64,000 nucleotides of DNA from Wenzhouxiangellaceae bacterium. Lineage in GTDB: Bacteria; Pseudomonadota; Gammaproteobacteria; Xanthomonadales; Wenzhouxiangellaceae. Under the pieces are notes generated by a model. It searched no databases. It had not been told where the DNA came from and saw nothing but the letters and a program-made list of their open reading frames with translations. Of the stretch, positions 1 through 9,354 are shown in pieces. The stretch spans positions 24,498 through 88,497 of the forward strand of contig JANQPN010000027.1 in NCBI GenBank assembly GCA_028289455.1, written 5' to 3'. Position 1 is the first letter of the stretch. Every line of letters starts with the position of its first letter. The translations under genes and the position numbers were made by a program.

Positions 1-419
1 AAGGTGGTATTTGGGATAAACCGGTTGATGGTGATGTATTCCAGCTCAACGGCAGCCGATCATGGTTCAAAGATGATCATGGCAAAGATGGCCTGCAGCA
101 AATTCGAGAACGCTTATCGGAACATGATATTCATATTACGGCGGCGCTGTGGGGCGACGATGAATTGCCGAGCACCCAGCTGGCAGCCCAATTGGAAAAT
201 GATATTGCCGGCTGCTACCCGGGCCTGCTGGCCGGCATCAGGCGGCAGCGTATGGCTCACGACCGCCGGGCAATACGGCTGTTGGCAGGTGATTTATCCC
301 ATCGGTGGTCGGATAACGATCTCGCATTAAGTTTCGAGCTCCCGGCCGGATGCTACGCCACCTCGGTGATCAGTGAAATCTGCTCAGTCAGCGATTGCAG
401 TCAATCTGCCGGGGACTGA
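1..419 (+). CDS. truD: tRNA pseudouridine(13) synthase TruD, 3' part
   Basis: The reading frame is open from base 3 to the TGA at 417-419 and gives the last 138 residues; the start lies outside the window. TruD converts U13 of tRNA-Glu to pseudouridine in the cytoplasm. The segment contains GDVFQLNGSRSWF near its start, HDIHITAALWGDDE, and the family's characteristic end, RRAIRLLAGDLSHRW followed by LSFELPAGCYATSVISEI. These match the C-terminal part of the TruD insertion and catalytic domains. The catalytic Asp lies upstream and cannot be checked. The gene converges on lepB with 2 bases between the stops, and no terminator is visible between them. Confidence 0.93.
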   Translation, partial: GGIWDKPVDGDVFQLNGSRSWFKDDHGKDGLQQIRERLSEHDIHITAALWGDDELPSTQLAAQLENDIAGCYPGLLAGIRRQRMAHDRRAIRLLAGDLSHRWSDNDLALSFELPAGCYATSVISEICSVSDCSQSAGD

Positions 420-421
420 GC

Positions 422-1069
422 TTATAACGTTTCAAAAAACCGGTCGGCACGGGGAATATAGTAATTGTCGTGATTAAACGACAGCACCACACTTCGGGCA
501 CGCCCGACAATTTCGTCGCGGGGAATAAATCCTATTACTCTTGAGTCGGCACTGTTGTCGCGGTTATCGCCCATTGCCAGGTAATGGCCTTCGGGTACTT
601 TGACGGCTGAAAAACTGGCTCTTGGGTTGTTGTAGCCGGGAATGACACGGATGGTATGCGCCAGGCCCTCCAGGTTTTCGATATGGTCAGTTGAAGAGCC
701 GGTCACATTATTGTAGTTAACCGGCTGGCCGTTAATGGTCAGTACATTGTTGCGCATAGAGACAATATCACCGGGCATGCCGATAACTCTTTTGACCAGC
801 CGGATTCCAGCCTTTTCTGAGTCAAACACAATGATATCGCCACGTTCCGGATCGGCGCGCTTGTACAGTGATATATGAGTAAACGGAATTCTCAGATCAT
901 AGGCCATCTTGTTAACAAAAATTCGATCGCCTTCCAGGATGGTTGGTTTCATAGAGCCAGTGGGCACATCATTCCAGTCTGCAATAGCACTGCGAAAAGC
1001 AAACATAAGAATAATAAACAGTACAAAAAAGCGGTTTTGCCGCCACAGTTGGTTTAATGAAATGCGCAT
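422..1069 (-). CDS. lepB: Signal peptidase I
   Basis: This inner-membrane serine protease (215 residues) removes signal peptides from Sec and Tat substrates, which fits the many exported proteins in this window. A single N-terminal membrane segment spans about residues 13-30. Box B is PTGSMKPTI with nucleophile Ser39. Box D is KRVIGMPGD with general base Lys93. Box E is MGDNRDNSADSR. Only one membrane segment is seen, so it is smaller than E. coli LepB. The usual lepA and rnc neighbours are absent, so a second paralogue elsewhere is possible. ATG is at 1069. Confidence 0.93.
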   Translation of the reverse strand: MRISLNQLWRQNRFFVLFIILMFAFRSAIADWNDVPTGSMKPTILEGDRIFVNKMAYDLRIPFTHISLYKRADPERGDIIVFDSEKAGIRLVKRVIGMPGDIVSMRNNVLTINGQPVNYNNVTGSSTDHIENLEGLAHTIRVIPGYNNPRASFSAVKVPEGHYLAMGDNRDNSADSRVIGFIPRDEIVGRARSVVLSFNHDNYYIPRADRFFETL

Positions 1070-1362
1070 CTGTGTTTCCCGAAAAGCCTGTGAGAAGTAT
1101 TCACAATTTTACCATTCAGTTCGTGTGCTATTGGTCACGCCCTGATTTATCTGCCTTGTGGCAGCTGGAGCCACGTTTAATATGCCCTGTACCGCGGTCA
1201 ATTATCTTGGAGAGCTACTGGTGCCGGTGTTAATATGTAACGTTCGGGGCCACTGCTATGGAAGGCGACACTGCTGGTGTTCTGCAGGTTGACGGGCAGT
1301 CACATCATGCAATGATGCTAGGCAAATGTGGCTGCAATAATGCTTATGCTTCGGGGTTAGTG

Positions 1363-4300
1363 ATGTTCAAACCACATCAGACATTTATTCTTATTATTCT
1401 GCTGATTACAGCTATCGATCCTGTCTATGCCCAGCTTCGCGGGGGAGCCAATATCGAGTTTGATCAAAACATCACGCCCGATGCTATCTTTGGTTCAGGC
1501 AATGCCAACGGCAGTTTTACCACCGATCGCCGCAATGGTATTGAAATCGGGTTGCGTGGAAAAATCCGTTTCAATGCCAACGGGCAGCCGGAAAATACCT
1601 TCAACAGCAATGGCGACGGCAGCTATACCTTTATCGCCAGTGTCGCACCCGGCCGGCCGGACGATACACCGGAGTGGAATTTTGAATGGTCGGTGAATAC
1701 CGATTTTGACGATACTTCCGGTTTGGTGATCAGTGATTTGACTTATGAGCTTGGTCTGGACGGTGACCCGGGTGAGGGCACCGACTTTCTGATTTTCGAT
1801 CCGATCACCCCCAGTGCTCAAGCACCTTTTTTCGACCATTCCATTGGTGATAACAGCACAGCAAACGGCGCCGGCACCGAGGCAACAAACCCGGGTGAGT
1901 ATCTGACGCTGATCGACAGCAACAACGTAGTGCAGAACTCCTGGCGGTATCCGTTTTTTCTATCCGGTCCCCTGACAGACTTCAATGCCAAACTGGAAGG
2001 GCGCTACGATATTTACCTGCTGGCGCGTGACAGCAAAGGCGCAGTGGTAGCGCGCAGTGATATCCGCATTATCATGGTTAACCCACCGCTGGAGTTTGAT
2101 CAGGATGCCACACCGGATGCCATCTTCGGCTCCGGCAATGCCAATGGGGCATTTACCACTGACCGCCGTAATGGAATCGAAACCGCACTGAGAGCTTTTC
2201 TGCGCTTCAATGAAATGGGTTTGCCGGAAAACACTTTTAACAGTAATGGAGACGGTACCTTCAGTTTTGCCGCAGGGCAGGCAGTCGGACAGTCGGCACA
2301 GACCGCAGTGTGGGCTTTCGACTGGTCGATGAATACTGACTTTAATTCGGTATTAAGCAATGGGCTGGTGCTGAGCGATTTGACTTATGAACTGGGCCTG
2401 GACGGTGATCCGAGCCTGGCGACTGATTTTCTGGTATTTGACCCGATTACCCCAAGTGCTCAGGTGCCGTTTTTCGATCATGCCATCGGCGACAACAATA
2501 CCGCCAATGGCGCAGGTGTTGAAGCGACCAACCCGGTCGAGTACCAGATGCTGATCGACAACAACAACGTGGCTCAGAATTCATGGCGCTACTCCTTCTT
2601 TTTAGCCGGGGCATTGCAGAACTTTGACCCTACCGTCGATGGCACTTATACAATTTATCTGCTGGCGCGTGATGACGAGGGTATCGTGGTCAACCGCAGT
2701 CAGATTCAGGTTCTGGTCGGTGATACCGCAGTCGCCGGCAGTGTGGCTGAAGTATCGATAGAGAAAACCACCAATGCAACAGGTACACAACTGACCGGTG
2801 ACAGTTTTGATTATTTCCTGACCGTTACCAATACCGATGTGGCTACCGCCACAGGCGTACTGGTCAGCGATGATCTACCCGATAATCTTACGTTTAACAG
2901 CGGCAGTTGTGATGACGGCAGCACGGCAGTTCAGGCAGGTCAACTGATTACATTCAACCTGGATGATCTGGTTACCGGCGCTACCACAGTCTGCACCATC
3001 AATGTGACCGTATCGGCCGGTGGGTTGATTACCAATACTGCAACAGTTGCCGCCGATAACGATTTTGATCCGGCCAACAACACTTCAACGATATCGGTGC
3101 TGGGTATTATCCAGTCAACCGGTCTCAGCGGTGATGTACCCAGTGCTGAAGATAATGATTACACCCGCATCAACAATGTACTGGTTGCGGTAATGCCGGG
3201 TGACGTGATCATTCTTGAAGGTCTGTTCGACTGGGTTGAGCCGAATGCTTTTGACAGCTGGGCAATGGGCTCGGACGGTGTGCCGGATACCGAAGACGAT
3301 TTCAGCATTTTATTGCCCGAGGGCGCTGGAGACTTCACTTTGACAGCAGCAGAGTTGGGTGATGCGGTCATTCAGGGTCCGGGTGATCTAGCGGGCCAGG
3401 ATCTGGAAGGCTTCCTGGTGGTTTCCAGTACTGATAATCAGAATATCGAAATTTCCAACCTGACTGTTCAGAACTTTGATTTGGGTATCGGGTTTTTCTT
3501 TGATGGTGGCGGCGTTAATGTTTATGACAATACGCGAATCATGAACAATCGCATCGTGGTGGCCACCGATATTGCCGGTAATGAAGCTGCCGGGGAAGGG
3601 TTTCAGAACATCGGTATCCATTTTGCCTTCGGCGATAACCAGCGGATATCAGGCAATATCATCGAAATCAGTGGTGATGGGGTATCCAATCGGCCGACTT
3701 TGACTGCTGCATCGGTTGGCATGCAGTCGAATACTTCCAGTGGCGCCTATGAAGGCTTGATTGTCGAAGACAATATTGTCCGGGTGTTGAATGCACAGAC
3801 GGCCGATCCCGAGTTTATATTGGGCATCTGGGAAAACAGCAATGCGTTCGAGCGCAACATCATTATCCGCAACAACCGTTTTGAAAACCTGAATCCGATG
3901 AACAATCCGGCATTGAATATGCAGCAGGGCTTCAGGATAACCTCGCAGAGCTCTCCGGATACCAGTGACGGCGCATTAATGACTGGCAACTTTGTAGAAG
4001 GAGCCAATGTGGCCTATGAGTGGTTGCCGGGACGGTTCGGTGCCAATTTTGAAACCCGTGGGCCGTTACCGTTTATCGCCAATACGGCAGTCAATAATAT
4101 GATCGGTGTGCGGCTCGACTCTAACGGTTCGGCTGAGATGAGCTGCAACCGTTTTGTCAATAATGATACCGCCATTGAAAACGTCACTGATGACAATATC
4201 GCTTCATTGGCAAATGATAACTGGTGGGGCTGCAATGCCGGTCCCAATATGGGTGCCTGCGATGGTTTTGATGCAGGTGCAAACGTTACTGCAGACAGCT

Positions 4301-4902
4301 GGCTGGTTGCCAACGTGACTGCCAACCCGAACAGTGTAGAGGCTGGAGGAATGACCGATCTGACGTTGGATGTAACACTTAACAATAACAGTGTTCAGGT
4401 CATTGATTGTGCCTTGCCCGATGGAGTACCGGTAGCGTTCACCACCGACTTCGGCATAGTGATACCCGCCAATACCGATACGGTGGCTGGTGTAGCGCCG
4501 GCGATTTATAACGCGCCCGGTGTGCCCGGTATCGCCACGGTAGGTGCCGCCATCGATAATGAGGTGGCCACAGATATGATTCAGGTGTTAGGGCCGCCAT
4601 CGATAACCGCCGTGAACCCGGATCCATTGCCGGGCAACGTGTTCAGAACAGACGCGGTTATCAGTGGTTCGGGCTTTATCCCGGAAACCGTCATCCTGGC
4701 AGCAGGGCTGCCGCGTGAAACCGTATTTATAGATGCCAACACAGTAATGGTTACGCTATTGGAAGAGGACCTGGAGGTAATCGGCTCCGGTGGTATCAAC
4801 CTGATTGCCGATAACACTGCAGTACCGGGAGGCGGGCAATCGGCACCGTTTTTCGTGAATATCGTCGACGATCTGGTGTTCCGTGATGGTTATGAGCAAT
4901 AA
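1363..4902 (+). CDS. Large exported beta-helix protein with duplicated N-terminal module and DUF11
   Basis: The start at 1363 is chosen because it begins a clear signal peptide (FILIILLITAI, cleavage after VYA-Q). An upstream in-frame ATG at 1258 would bury it. The 1,179-residue product has two tandem modules of about 200 residues, each starting EFDQ...TPDAIFGSGNANG and containing the DLTYELGLDGDP motif. I recall this module from exported PEP-CTERM-type proteins. A DUF11 domain follows (about 515-620, YFLTVTNTDVATATGVLVSD), then a right-handed beta-helix (about 690-1000) and an IPT-like beta domain. The end is DDLVFRDGYEQ, resembling the end of the 1,989-residue protein at 39987. A surface or extracellular role is inferred; substrate unknown. 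The 293 bases upstream of 1363 hold no other gene. Confidence 0.8.
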   Translation: MFKPHQTFILIILLITAIDPVYAQLRGGANIEFDQNITPDAIFGSGNANGSFTTDRRNGIEIGLRGKIRFNANGQPENTFNSNGDGSYTFIASVAPGRPDDTPEWNFEWSVNTDFDDTSGLVISDLTYELGLDGDPGEGTDFLIFDPITPSAQAPFFDHSIGDNSTANGAGTEATNPGEYLTLIDSNNVVQNSWRYPFFLSGPLTDFNAKLEGRYDIYLLARDSKGAVVARSDIRIIMVNPPLEFDQDATPDAIFGSGNANGAFTTDRRNGIETALRAFLRFNEMGLPENTFNSNGDGTFSFAAGQAVGQSAQTAVWAFDWSMNTDFNSVLSNGLVLSDLTYELGLDGDPSLATDFLVFDPITPSAQVPFFDHAIGDNNTANGAGVEATNPVEYQMLIDNNNVAQNSWRYSFFLAGALQNFDPTVDGTYTIYLLARDDEGIVVNRSQIQVLVGDTAVAGSVAEVSIEKTTNATGTQLTGDSFDYFLTVTNTDVATATGVLVSDDLPDNLTFNSGSCDDGSTAVQAGQLITFNLDDLVTGATTVCTINVTVSAGGLITNTATVAADNDFDPANNTSTISVLGIIQSTGLSGDVPSAEDNDYTRINNVLVAVMPGDVIILEGLFDWVEPNAFDSWAMGSDGVPDTEDDFSILLPEGAGDFTLTAAELGDAVIQGPGDLAGQDLEGFLVVSSTDNQNIEISNLTVQNFDLGIGFFFDGGGVNVYDNTRIMNNRIVVATDIAGNEAAGEGFQNIGIHFAFGDNQRISGNIIEISGDGVSNRPTLTAASVGMQSNTSSGAYEGLIVEDNIVRVLNAQTADPEFILGIWENSNAFERNIIIRNNRFENLNPMNNPALNMQQGFRITSQSSPDTSDGALMTGNFVEGANVAYEWLPGRFGANFETRGPLPFIANTAVNNMIGVRLDSNGSAEMSCNRFVNNDTAIENVTDDNIASLANDNWWGCNAGPNMGACDGFDAGANVTADSWLVANVTANPNSVEAGGMTDLTLDVTLNNNSVQVIDCALPDGVPVAFTTDFGIVIPANTDTVAGVAPAIYNAPGVPGIATVGAAIDNEVATDMIQVLGPPSITAVNPDPLPGNVFRTDAVISGSGFIPETVILAAGLPRETVFIDANTVMVTLLEEDLEVIGSGGINLIADNTAVPGGGQSAPFFVNIVDDLVFRDGYEQ

Positions 4903-4924
4903 AGCGTAGATTCAATAACTTTGA

Positions 4925-4950
4925 AAAGCCGCTTAATCAGCGGCTTTTTT
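4925..4950 (+). terminator. Rho-independent terminator after the beta-helix gene
   Basis: A perfect 9-bp stem (AAAGCCGCT / AGCGGCTTT) with a 5-base loop TAATC runs straight into a T run. It lies 22 bases after the stop at 4902, before the convergent DsbA-like gene. Confidence 0.9.
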
Positions 4951-4978
4951 GCGCTGACACATGTACAAAACAGACCTA

Positions 4979-5629
4979 TTAATTACCAGGAAACCGTCTG
5001 TGGAAGTGCCGTTGAGTTTGAGTCAATTGCCGATGTACATAATCCAGGGTCAGTTTATGGTCCTCATAGTCAATTGGTAATAAAGTCAGCCGGTCCTGCT
5101 GTTGCAGTGCCAGTGATGGAAACCCGCTTACTTGTGCGCTCCGGGTAAAGTGGATTTCAGCTGCCAGTGTTGCCTGGACCTGGTCAGAGACCAGATCAGT
5201 TTGAAACCGGTCGGTATCCAGACCACATTCATCAGCCAGTTCAAACAGTGTGGAGCTATCTGATGGATTGCGGGCCTGCAGATAATAAGCCTGCTGAACA
5301 GCAGATATCATGGTTTGTTCATGCCCTTGGAGCCGCGCTGCAATGACTGCTCTGCAGGCCGGGTAGGTTGACCGTCTGGGCCGGCATTTATCCCAGAAAT
5401 CGAAATTAAAGGTTGTTCCCAGCAGGGCTTCAATTCGCCGCCAGTGGGATTGAATGGTCTGCTGCATGGATGCAGGCATGAGTTCATCATTGTCCGGCGC
5501 CAGACCACCGAGGATATACCGGGCTTGTACTTCAGCGGGTAACCCAGCCTGCAGCTGCAACCATTGCGGGCGGTATCCCCAGCACCAGCTGCACATAGGA
5601 TCATGGAAATATAACAGGGTTGCAGTCAT
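4979..5629 (-). CDS. DsbA-family thioredoxin-fold protein
   Basis: This 216-residue protein starts directly with a thioredoxin strand (ATLLYFHDPMCSWCWGY), with the CxxC pair at Cys13 and Cys16 and no signal peptide. It therefore looks cytoplasmic, like the FrnE/YwbO branch of DsbA-like proteins, rather than a periplasmic DsbA. A cis-Pro loop is seen in VSGFPSLAL near residue 170. The helical insertion between the two parts of the fold fits the family length. A thiol-disulfide oxidoreductase role is inferred; the partner is unknown. It is divergent from kbl and convergent with the beta-helix gene. Confidence 0.85.
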   Translation of the reverse strand: MTATLLYFHDPMCSWCWGYRPQWLQLQAGLPAEVQARYILGGLAPDNDELMPASMQQTIQSHWRRIEALLGTTFNFDFWDKCRPRRSTYPACRAVIAARLQGHEQTMISAVQQAYYLQARNPSDSSTLFELADECGLDTDRFQTDLVSDQVQATLAAEIHFTRSAQVSGFPSLALQQQDRLTLLPIDYEDHKLTLDYVHRQLTQTQRHFHRRFPGN

Positions 5630-5770
5630 GGGGCATTGGCGAATTAATATGTGCAGCCTGATATTTTACGTTAGAAACACATTGGAAATTAAACGCTGCA
5701 CTAATTAAAGCTGACCATGTTGGCGTGACGAATGTTAGAATTTCCCAGTTTGCAAATTAAGATTTCCAGC

Positions 5771-6967
5771 ATGACCGATACAACAGATTTTCTTAACCGG
5801 CTTGATGAAACCCTGCACGGCATACAGGCCGATGGCCTGTACAAACAGGAACGGCTGATTACCACTTCCCAGCAGGTTGCGATCGATGTTCAGGGACGCG
5901 GCGAGGTTTTGAACTTTTGCGCCAACAATTACCTGGGACTGGCCAATGATCCCAGAGTTATAGAGGCTGCGCATGCGGCGCTGGACCGTTACGGCTTTGG
6001 TATGGCATCCGTCAGGTTTATCTGTGGTACCCAGGACCTGCACAAACAGCTGGAAACCACCATCAGCGACTTTCTGGGTACTGACGATACCATTTTGTAT
6101 ACATCCTGTTTTGATGCCAACGGCGGGTTGTTTGAAACATTGCTGGGGCCGGAAGATGCAGTAATCAGCGATGCACTGAATCATGCTTCGATTATCGATG
6201 GAATCCGTTTGTGCAAGGCCGAACGGCATCGCTATCCCAACAGTGATATGCAGGCGCTGGAAGACGCGCTGCAGAAAACCCAGCATTGCCGTACCCGGCT
6301 GATTGCCACTGACGGCGTATTTTCCATGGACGGTTATATCGCCAAGCTTGATGAAATTACCGCTTTGGCTGAAAAGTACAATGCATTGCTGATGGTTGAT
6401 GACAGCCATGCTACCGGGTTTATGGGAGCAACCGGGCGTGGTTCGGCAGAGCATCACGGCGTGATGGATAAGGTCGATATTTTTACCTCCACGCTTGGCA
6501 AAGCACTGGGCGGTGCGTCCGGTGGTTTCACCAGCGGGAGACAGAAAATCATAGATTTACTGCGTCAGCGGTCACGGCCTTATCTGTTTTCCAACACTTT
6601 GCCTCCGCCGCTGGTGGCGGCCAGTCTGAAAGTGTTTGAGATTCTTAGCGAAAGCACAGCTTTACGCGACAAGCTGGAAGACAACACCAGGTACTTTCGT
6701 TCCCAGATGACCAATGCCGGTTTTGACATCAAACCTGGCATTCATCCCATTGCCCCGGTGATGCTCTATGATGCACCACTGTCGCAAAAAATGTCTGCAG
6801 AGCTGCTTGAGCAGGGCATTTATGTCATCGGATTCTTTTTCCCGGTGGTGCCCAAAGGCGAGGCGCGTATCCGGGTACAGCTGTCTGCTGCGCATGAGAA
6901 AGCGCATATTGATGCTGCTGTGAATGCCTTCACCCAGGTTGGTAGGCAATTGAATGTAATCAGTTAG
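5771..6967 (+). CDS. kbl: Glycine C-acetyltransferase (2-amino-3-ketobutyrate CoA ligase)
   Basis: This PLP enzyme cleaves 2-amino-3-ketobutyrate with CoA into glycine and acetyl-CoA, the second step of threonine degradation. Near-invariant stretches are present: [62 protein letters not shown], and the PLP-lysine region [12 protein letters not shown]. Starting at 5771 gives 398 residues, the E. coli Kbl length; an upstream in-frame ATG at 5732 would add 13 residues. No strong Shine-Dalgarno site is seen. The usual partner tdh (threonine dehydrogenase) is not adjacent on either side. Confidence 0.95.
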   Translation: MTDTTDFLNRLDETLHGIQADGLYKQERLITTSQQVAIDVQGRGEVLNFCANNYLGLANDPRVIEAAHAALDRYGFGMASVRFICGTQDLHKQLETTISDFLGTDDTILYTSCFDANGGLFETLLGPEDAVISDALNHASIIDGIRLCKAERHRYPNSDMQALEDALQKTQHCRTRLIATDGVFSMDGYIAKLDEITALAEKYNALLMVDDSHATGFMGATGRGSAEHHGVMDKVDIFTSTLGKALGGASGGFTSGRQKIIDLLRQRSRPYLFSNTLPPPLVAASLKVFEILSESTALRDKLEDNTRYFRSQMTNAGFDIKPGIHPIAPVMLYDAPLSQKMSAELLEQGIYVIGFFFPVVPKGEARIRVQLSAAHEKAHIDAAVNAFTQVGRQLNVIS

Positions 6968-7061
6968 TGAGGTGTATGACAAGGGCACACGCAGACTGAT
7001 AATTTCAGATTTATCCGAGACCTTGATCAGGCAGTCATAATCACTGCAGGGTGTCCGGGTT

Positions 7062-7463
7062 TTGAAAGCTTACATCCGCATTATCATTATCGGCGTAATT
7101 ATCAGTCTGGCAGTTAACCGTTTCTTATTCAGACCCTGGGTGGTGGAAAATATCGGCGGCGGGTTTTTGCTGGTTTTTGTAAATTCGTTCCCCAATTTTC
7201 TTGAAGCGGTAATCGGTACCATTCTGGTGGCATTGTTATTGCTTCAATGCCGGCAGCAATTCAATCTGCCCTCGAAGAATATGAAAAACGCATCAGTGTA
7301 TCTGCTGGCCTCAGTCATAACCGGGATATATGTCGTTCTTCAGGAGCTTAAGATTCATAATCTCGGTGGTGAGAATATCTATGATCCGTATGATGTGGTG
7401 GCATCTTTAGTCGGTTTGGTGGTCGCCAATATAGTAATAACCAGGTATGACCTGACTGATTGA
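7062..7463 (+). CDS. Small multi-pass membrane protein, unknown
   Basis: The 133-residue product has about four hydrophobic segments (roughly residues 4-20, 32-61, 77-97 and 111-127) and few charged residues. The start at 7062 (TTG in the sequence) gives MKAYIRIIIIG; an alternative start is not obvious. The last part (DPYDVVASLVGLVVANIV) faintly recalls the final helix of VanZ-like proteins, but this is not enough for assignment. It stands alone between kbl and the convergent sigma-factor pair, followed by a perfect hairpin. Confidence 0.55.
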   Translation: MKAYIRIIIIGVIISLAVNRFLFRPWVVENIGGGFLLVFVNSFPNFLEAVIGTILVALLLLQCRQQFNLPSKNMKNASVYLLASVITGIYVVLQELKIHNLGGENIYDPYDVVASLVGLVVANIVITRYDLTD

Positions 7464-7468
7464 AGCAG

Positions 7469-7494
7469 GAGGTAACCGGCGAGCCGGTTACCTC
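7469..7494. repeat. Perfect inverted repeat between convergent genes
   Basis: GAGGTAACCGGC and its exact reverse complement are separated by 2 bases, so the usable stem is 11 bp with a 4-base loop. No T run follows on either strand. It lies between the stops of the membrane-protein gene (7463) and the opposing gene (7511). It may act as a bidirectional RNA end or 3' stabiliser rather than a classic terminator. Confidence 0.7.
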
Positions 7495-7510
7495 AAAATT
7501 GCCTGGCACG

Positions 7511-8179
7511 TCAGTTTTGCTCGTGCTCAAACCGTTCAATTTCTTTGAGATGACGCTTGGCATTTTTCAGGCTGTTGCCGGCAATGGCTTCATTCACTTT
7601 TTTAACTTGTTCGGGATCGCCGGATAGTTGTGCCTTCCGATACCACATCCAAGTGGCAACCATACCGATGGTACAAACGCCCACACTCCATCCCAGCCAG
7701 CCGCTTGCGGCCGCCTGTGCGTAAAGATTAAATCCCCCCAGGCTGGCCACACCCAGTGAATAGGGAATCCACAACAGCCACCAGGGTAATCCAACCAACC
7801 AGCCGGCATTAACGTAAGTGCGCTCAATACGCAGCATCTGCTTCTGGATATCCACTACCGGGGCACCAAAGTCCAGTGACTTAATGCGATACAAGACCTG
7901 TGCGCCGGTGACGATCAAAACAATACCGTAGGTATGAATGATCAGACCGCTGACCAGGTATGCTGTAACACTCAGGTTCTTCGTCCATATTGATACACCG
8001 AAGATTATCGATACGATACCCAGCGCTATCTGTAACACATGTCCCCATCTCAAAGGTCTCAGACTTTTACGGGTTTTGTCCAGTTGTGTGTCCCGCAACC
8101 GTTGCAGATTCAGCCGGTTTTGCTGCTGTAGCTGACGGTCCAGGCGCTGCCATGTGGTTTTCAGGTCATCAAGCTCCAT
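7511..8179 (-). CDS. Membrane protein paired with ECF sigma factor, possible anti-sigma
   Basis: The start at 8179 (MELDDLKTTWQRLD) overlaps the end of the sigma gene by 11 bases; an alternative ATG is at 8197, and both have AGGAGC-like sites upstream. The product (222 residues) has a charged, Gln-rich N-terminal helix of about 40 residues, then about four membrane segments, then a soluble tail with a charged helix (NAKRHLKEIERFEHEQN). Translational overlap with a sigma gene and a cytoplasmic N-terminal helix suggest an anti-sigma or sigma-control role. No ZAS zinc motif is present. The function is inferred from context only. Confidence 0.6.
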   Translation of the reverse strand: MELDDLKTTWQRLDRQLQQQNRLNLQRLRDTQLDKTRKSLRPLRWGHVLQIALGIVSIIFGVSIWTKNLSVTAYLVSGLIIHTYGIVLIVTGAQVLYRIKSLDFGAPVVDIQKQMLRIERTYVNAGWLVGLPWWLLWIPYSLGVASLGGFNLYAQAAASGWLGWSVGVCTIGMVATWMWYRKAQLSGDPEQVKKVNEAIAGNSLKNAKRHLKEIERFEHEQN

Positions 8180-8717
8180 AGTGGCTGCTCCTATCATTGA
8201 TTTTGCTCCTGTTACTGGTTGCTGTTTCGGTCTGACGGCGAATGCGCTGCTTCAGGCGGTTGATCTTAGTAGCAACATTGCTTTCTGATATGCCTAATAT
8301 GTCACTGATTTCACGATAACTTCGTTCTTCCAGATAAAGCAGCATCAGTGCTCTGTTAAGTGGGTCGAGCTCGCTGATTAATCCGTAAAGAATTTCCATT
8401 TCTTCATCTTTCTGATCGGCATGTTGAGGCTTATCGTGGATCTGCTGATCAAAAGCGACAAAATGCTGTTGCCTGAGACGCTGACTGCGTACATAAGAAA
8501 TCGCGATATTCAGGCTGATGCGGTACATCCAGGTGGAAAACCGCCGGGTTTCGTCAAAACCGGGAAATGCACGCCATAATTGAGTCACAATCTCCTGGGT
8601 GAGCTCGTCACGGTCATCCGGGTGCCAGCAGTATGTGTTGGCGACTTTGAACACAATCGCCTGATTTTGACCAAGCAATTCTGTAAATCGGTGCTGTATG
8701 TCTTTTTTGGTTTTCAT
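8169..8717 (-). CDS. ECF-type RNA polymerase sigma factor
   Basis: The start at 8717 (MKTKKDIQHRF) is chosen over 26 upstream residues that do not fit the family, giving 182 residues. Region 2 includes RDELTQEIVTQLWRAFPGF and FSTWMYRISLNIAISYVR. Region 4 includes LDPLNRALMLLYLEERSYREISDILGISESNVATKINRLKQR (in separate motifs), a typical helix-turn-helix for the -35 element. It directs transcription of an unknown regulon and is co-transcribed with the membrane protein downstream. Confidence 0.88.
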   Translation of the reverse strand: MKTKKDIQHRFTELLGQNQAIVFKVANTYCWHPDDRDELTQEIVTQLWRAFPGFDETRRFSTWMYRISLNIAISYVRSQRLRQQHFVAFDQQIHDKPQHADQKDEEMEILYGLISELDPLNRALMLLYLEERSYREISDILGISESNVATKINRLKQRIRRQTETATSNRSKINDRSSHYGA

Positions 8718-8939
8718 GCTGCCGGTGATCCAAAGTAGATTCAGTCTCAATAATGTTTTGCAACCCATGATTCGTACCAAAGGCAGAATTATCACACTTC
8801 AGCCAAAAATCATTCATGGACAAACAGCAACCAATATTTCCGAAAGGCTGTCATGTCATGGTTATCCAGCAGCAGGATGTATTTGAAATGGTTTGCAGCA
8901 TGCCCATTATTTACAACTGGTATAACTAGAAAATCGGCC

Positions 8940-9302
8940 ATGATGAAGCTTGATCACATCGTCATACTACTATCCAATATGGAAACCTGCCTGGGGTTTT
9001 ATGAAGCGCTGTTGCCGATGATCGGCTTTCGAAAAGACCGCGATCATGTATTCGTCAATGCTGAAGAAATCTATCTCGATTTCAGGCAGTCGGGAGAACC
9101 TGATCATGGTTATCACCGGTTTGCCCCTGGCCTGAATCATATGGGCTTTACCCTGAAAAACCTGGCTGAAGTGGCTGATATCCAAAGCAGGATGCAGCAG
9201 GCCGGTTTTGCTGTGCCGGATATTCAGGAGTTTGAAGACAGTTATGCGCTGTTCCTGAAAGACAGCGATGGTATGCGCATAGAACTGGCCTGTGCTAAAT
9301 GA
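8940..9302 (+). CDS. VOC (glyoxalase/bleomycin-resistance) family protein
   Basis: The 120-residue product begins MMKLDHIVILLSNMETCLGFYE, the usual first beta-strand and metal-ligand His of a vicinal-oxygen-chelate module. GLNHMGFTL carries a second expected ligand and DSDGMRIELA a terminal Glu ligand. The length fits a single-module enzyme. ATG at 8943 is equally possible; the upstream in-frame start at 8853 has no family similarity. Substrate unknown. The stop lies 52 bases before the racemase start, so the two may form an operon. Confidence 0.83.
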   Translation: MMKLDHIVILLSNMETCLGFYEALLPMIGFRKDRDHVFVNAEEIYLDFRQSGEPDHGYHRFAPGLNHMGFTLKNLAEVADIQSRMQQAGFAVPDIQEFEDSYALFLKDSDGMRIELACAK

Positions 9303-9354
9303 GCTCGACGATAAAAAGTTTGATTATGATTTCACTATCACTGGAACTAGCCAA

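Noticed and set aside
875..1145. Two overlapping small frames opposite lepB
   Set aside because: Antisense to a conserved gene, with no start site or features.
4921..5148. Small plus-strand frame after the first giant gene
   Set aside because: It overlaps the terminator and lies antisense to the DsbA-like gene.
5735..6457. 240-codon open frame antisense to kbl
   Set aside because: It is a shadow of the strongly conserved kbl frame, rich in Cys and Gln, with no family motifs.
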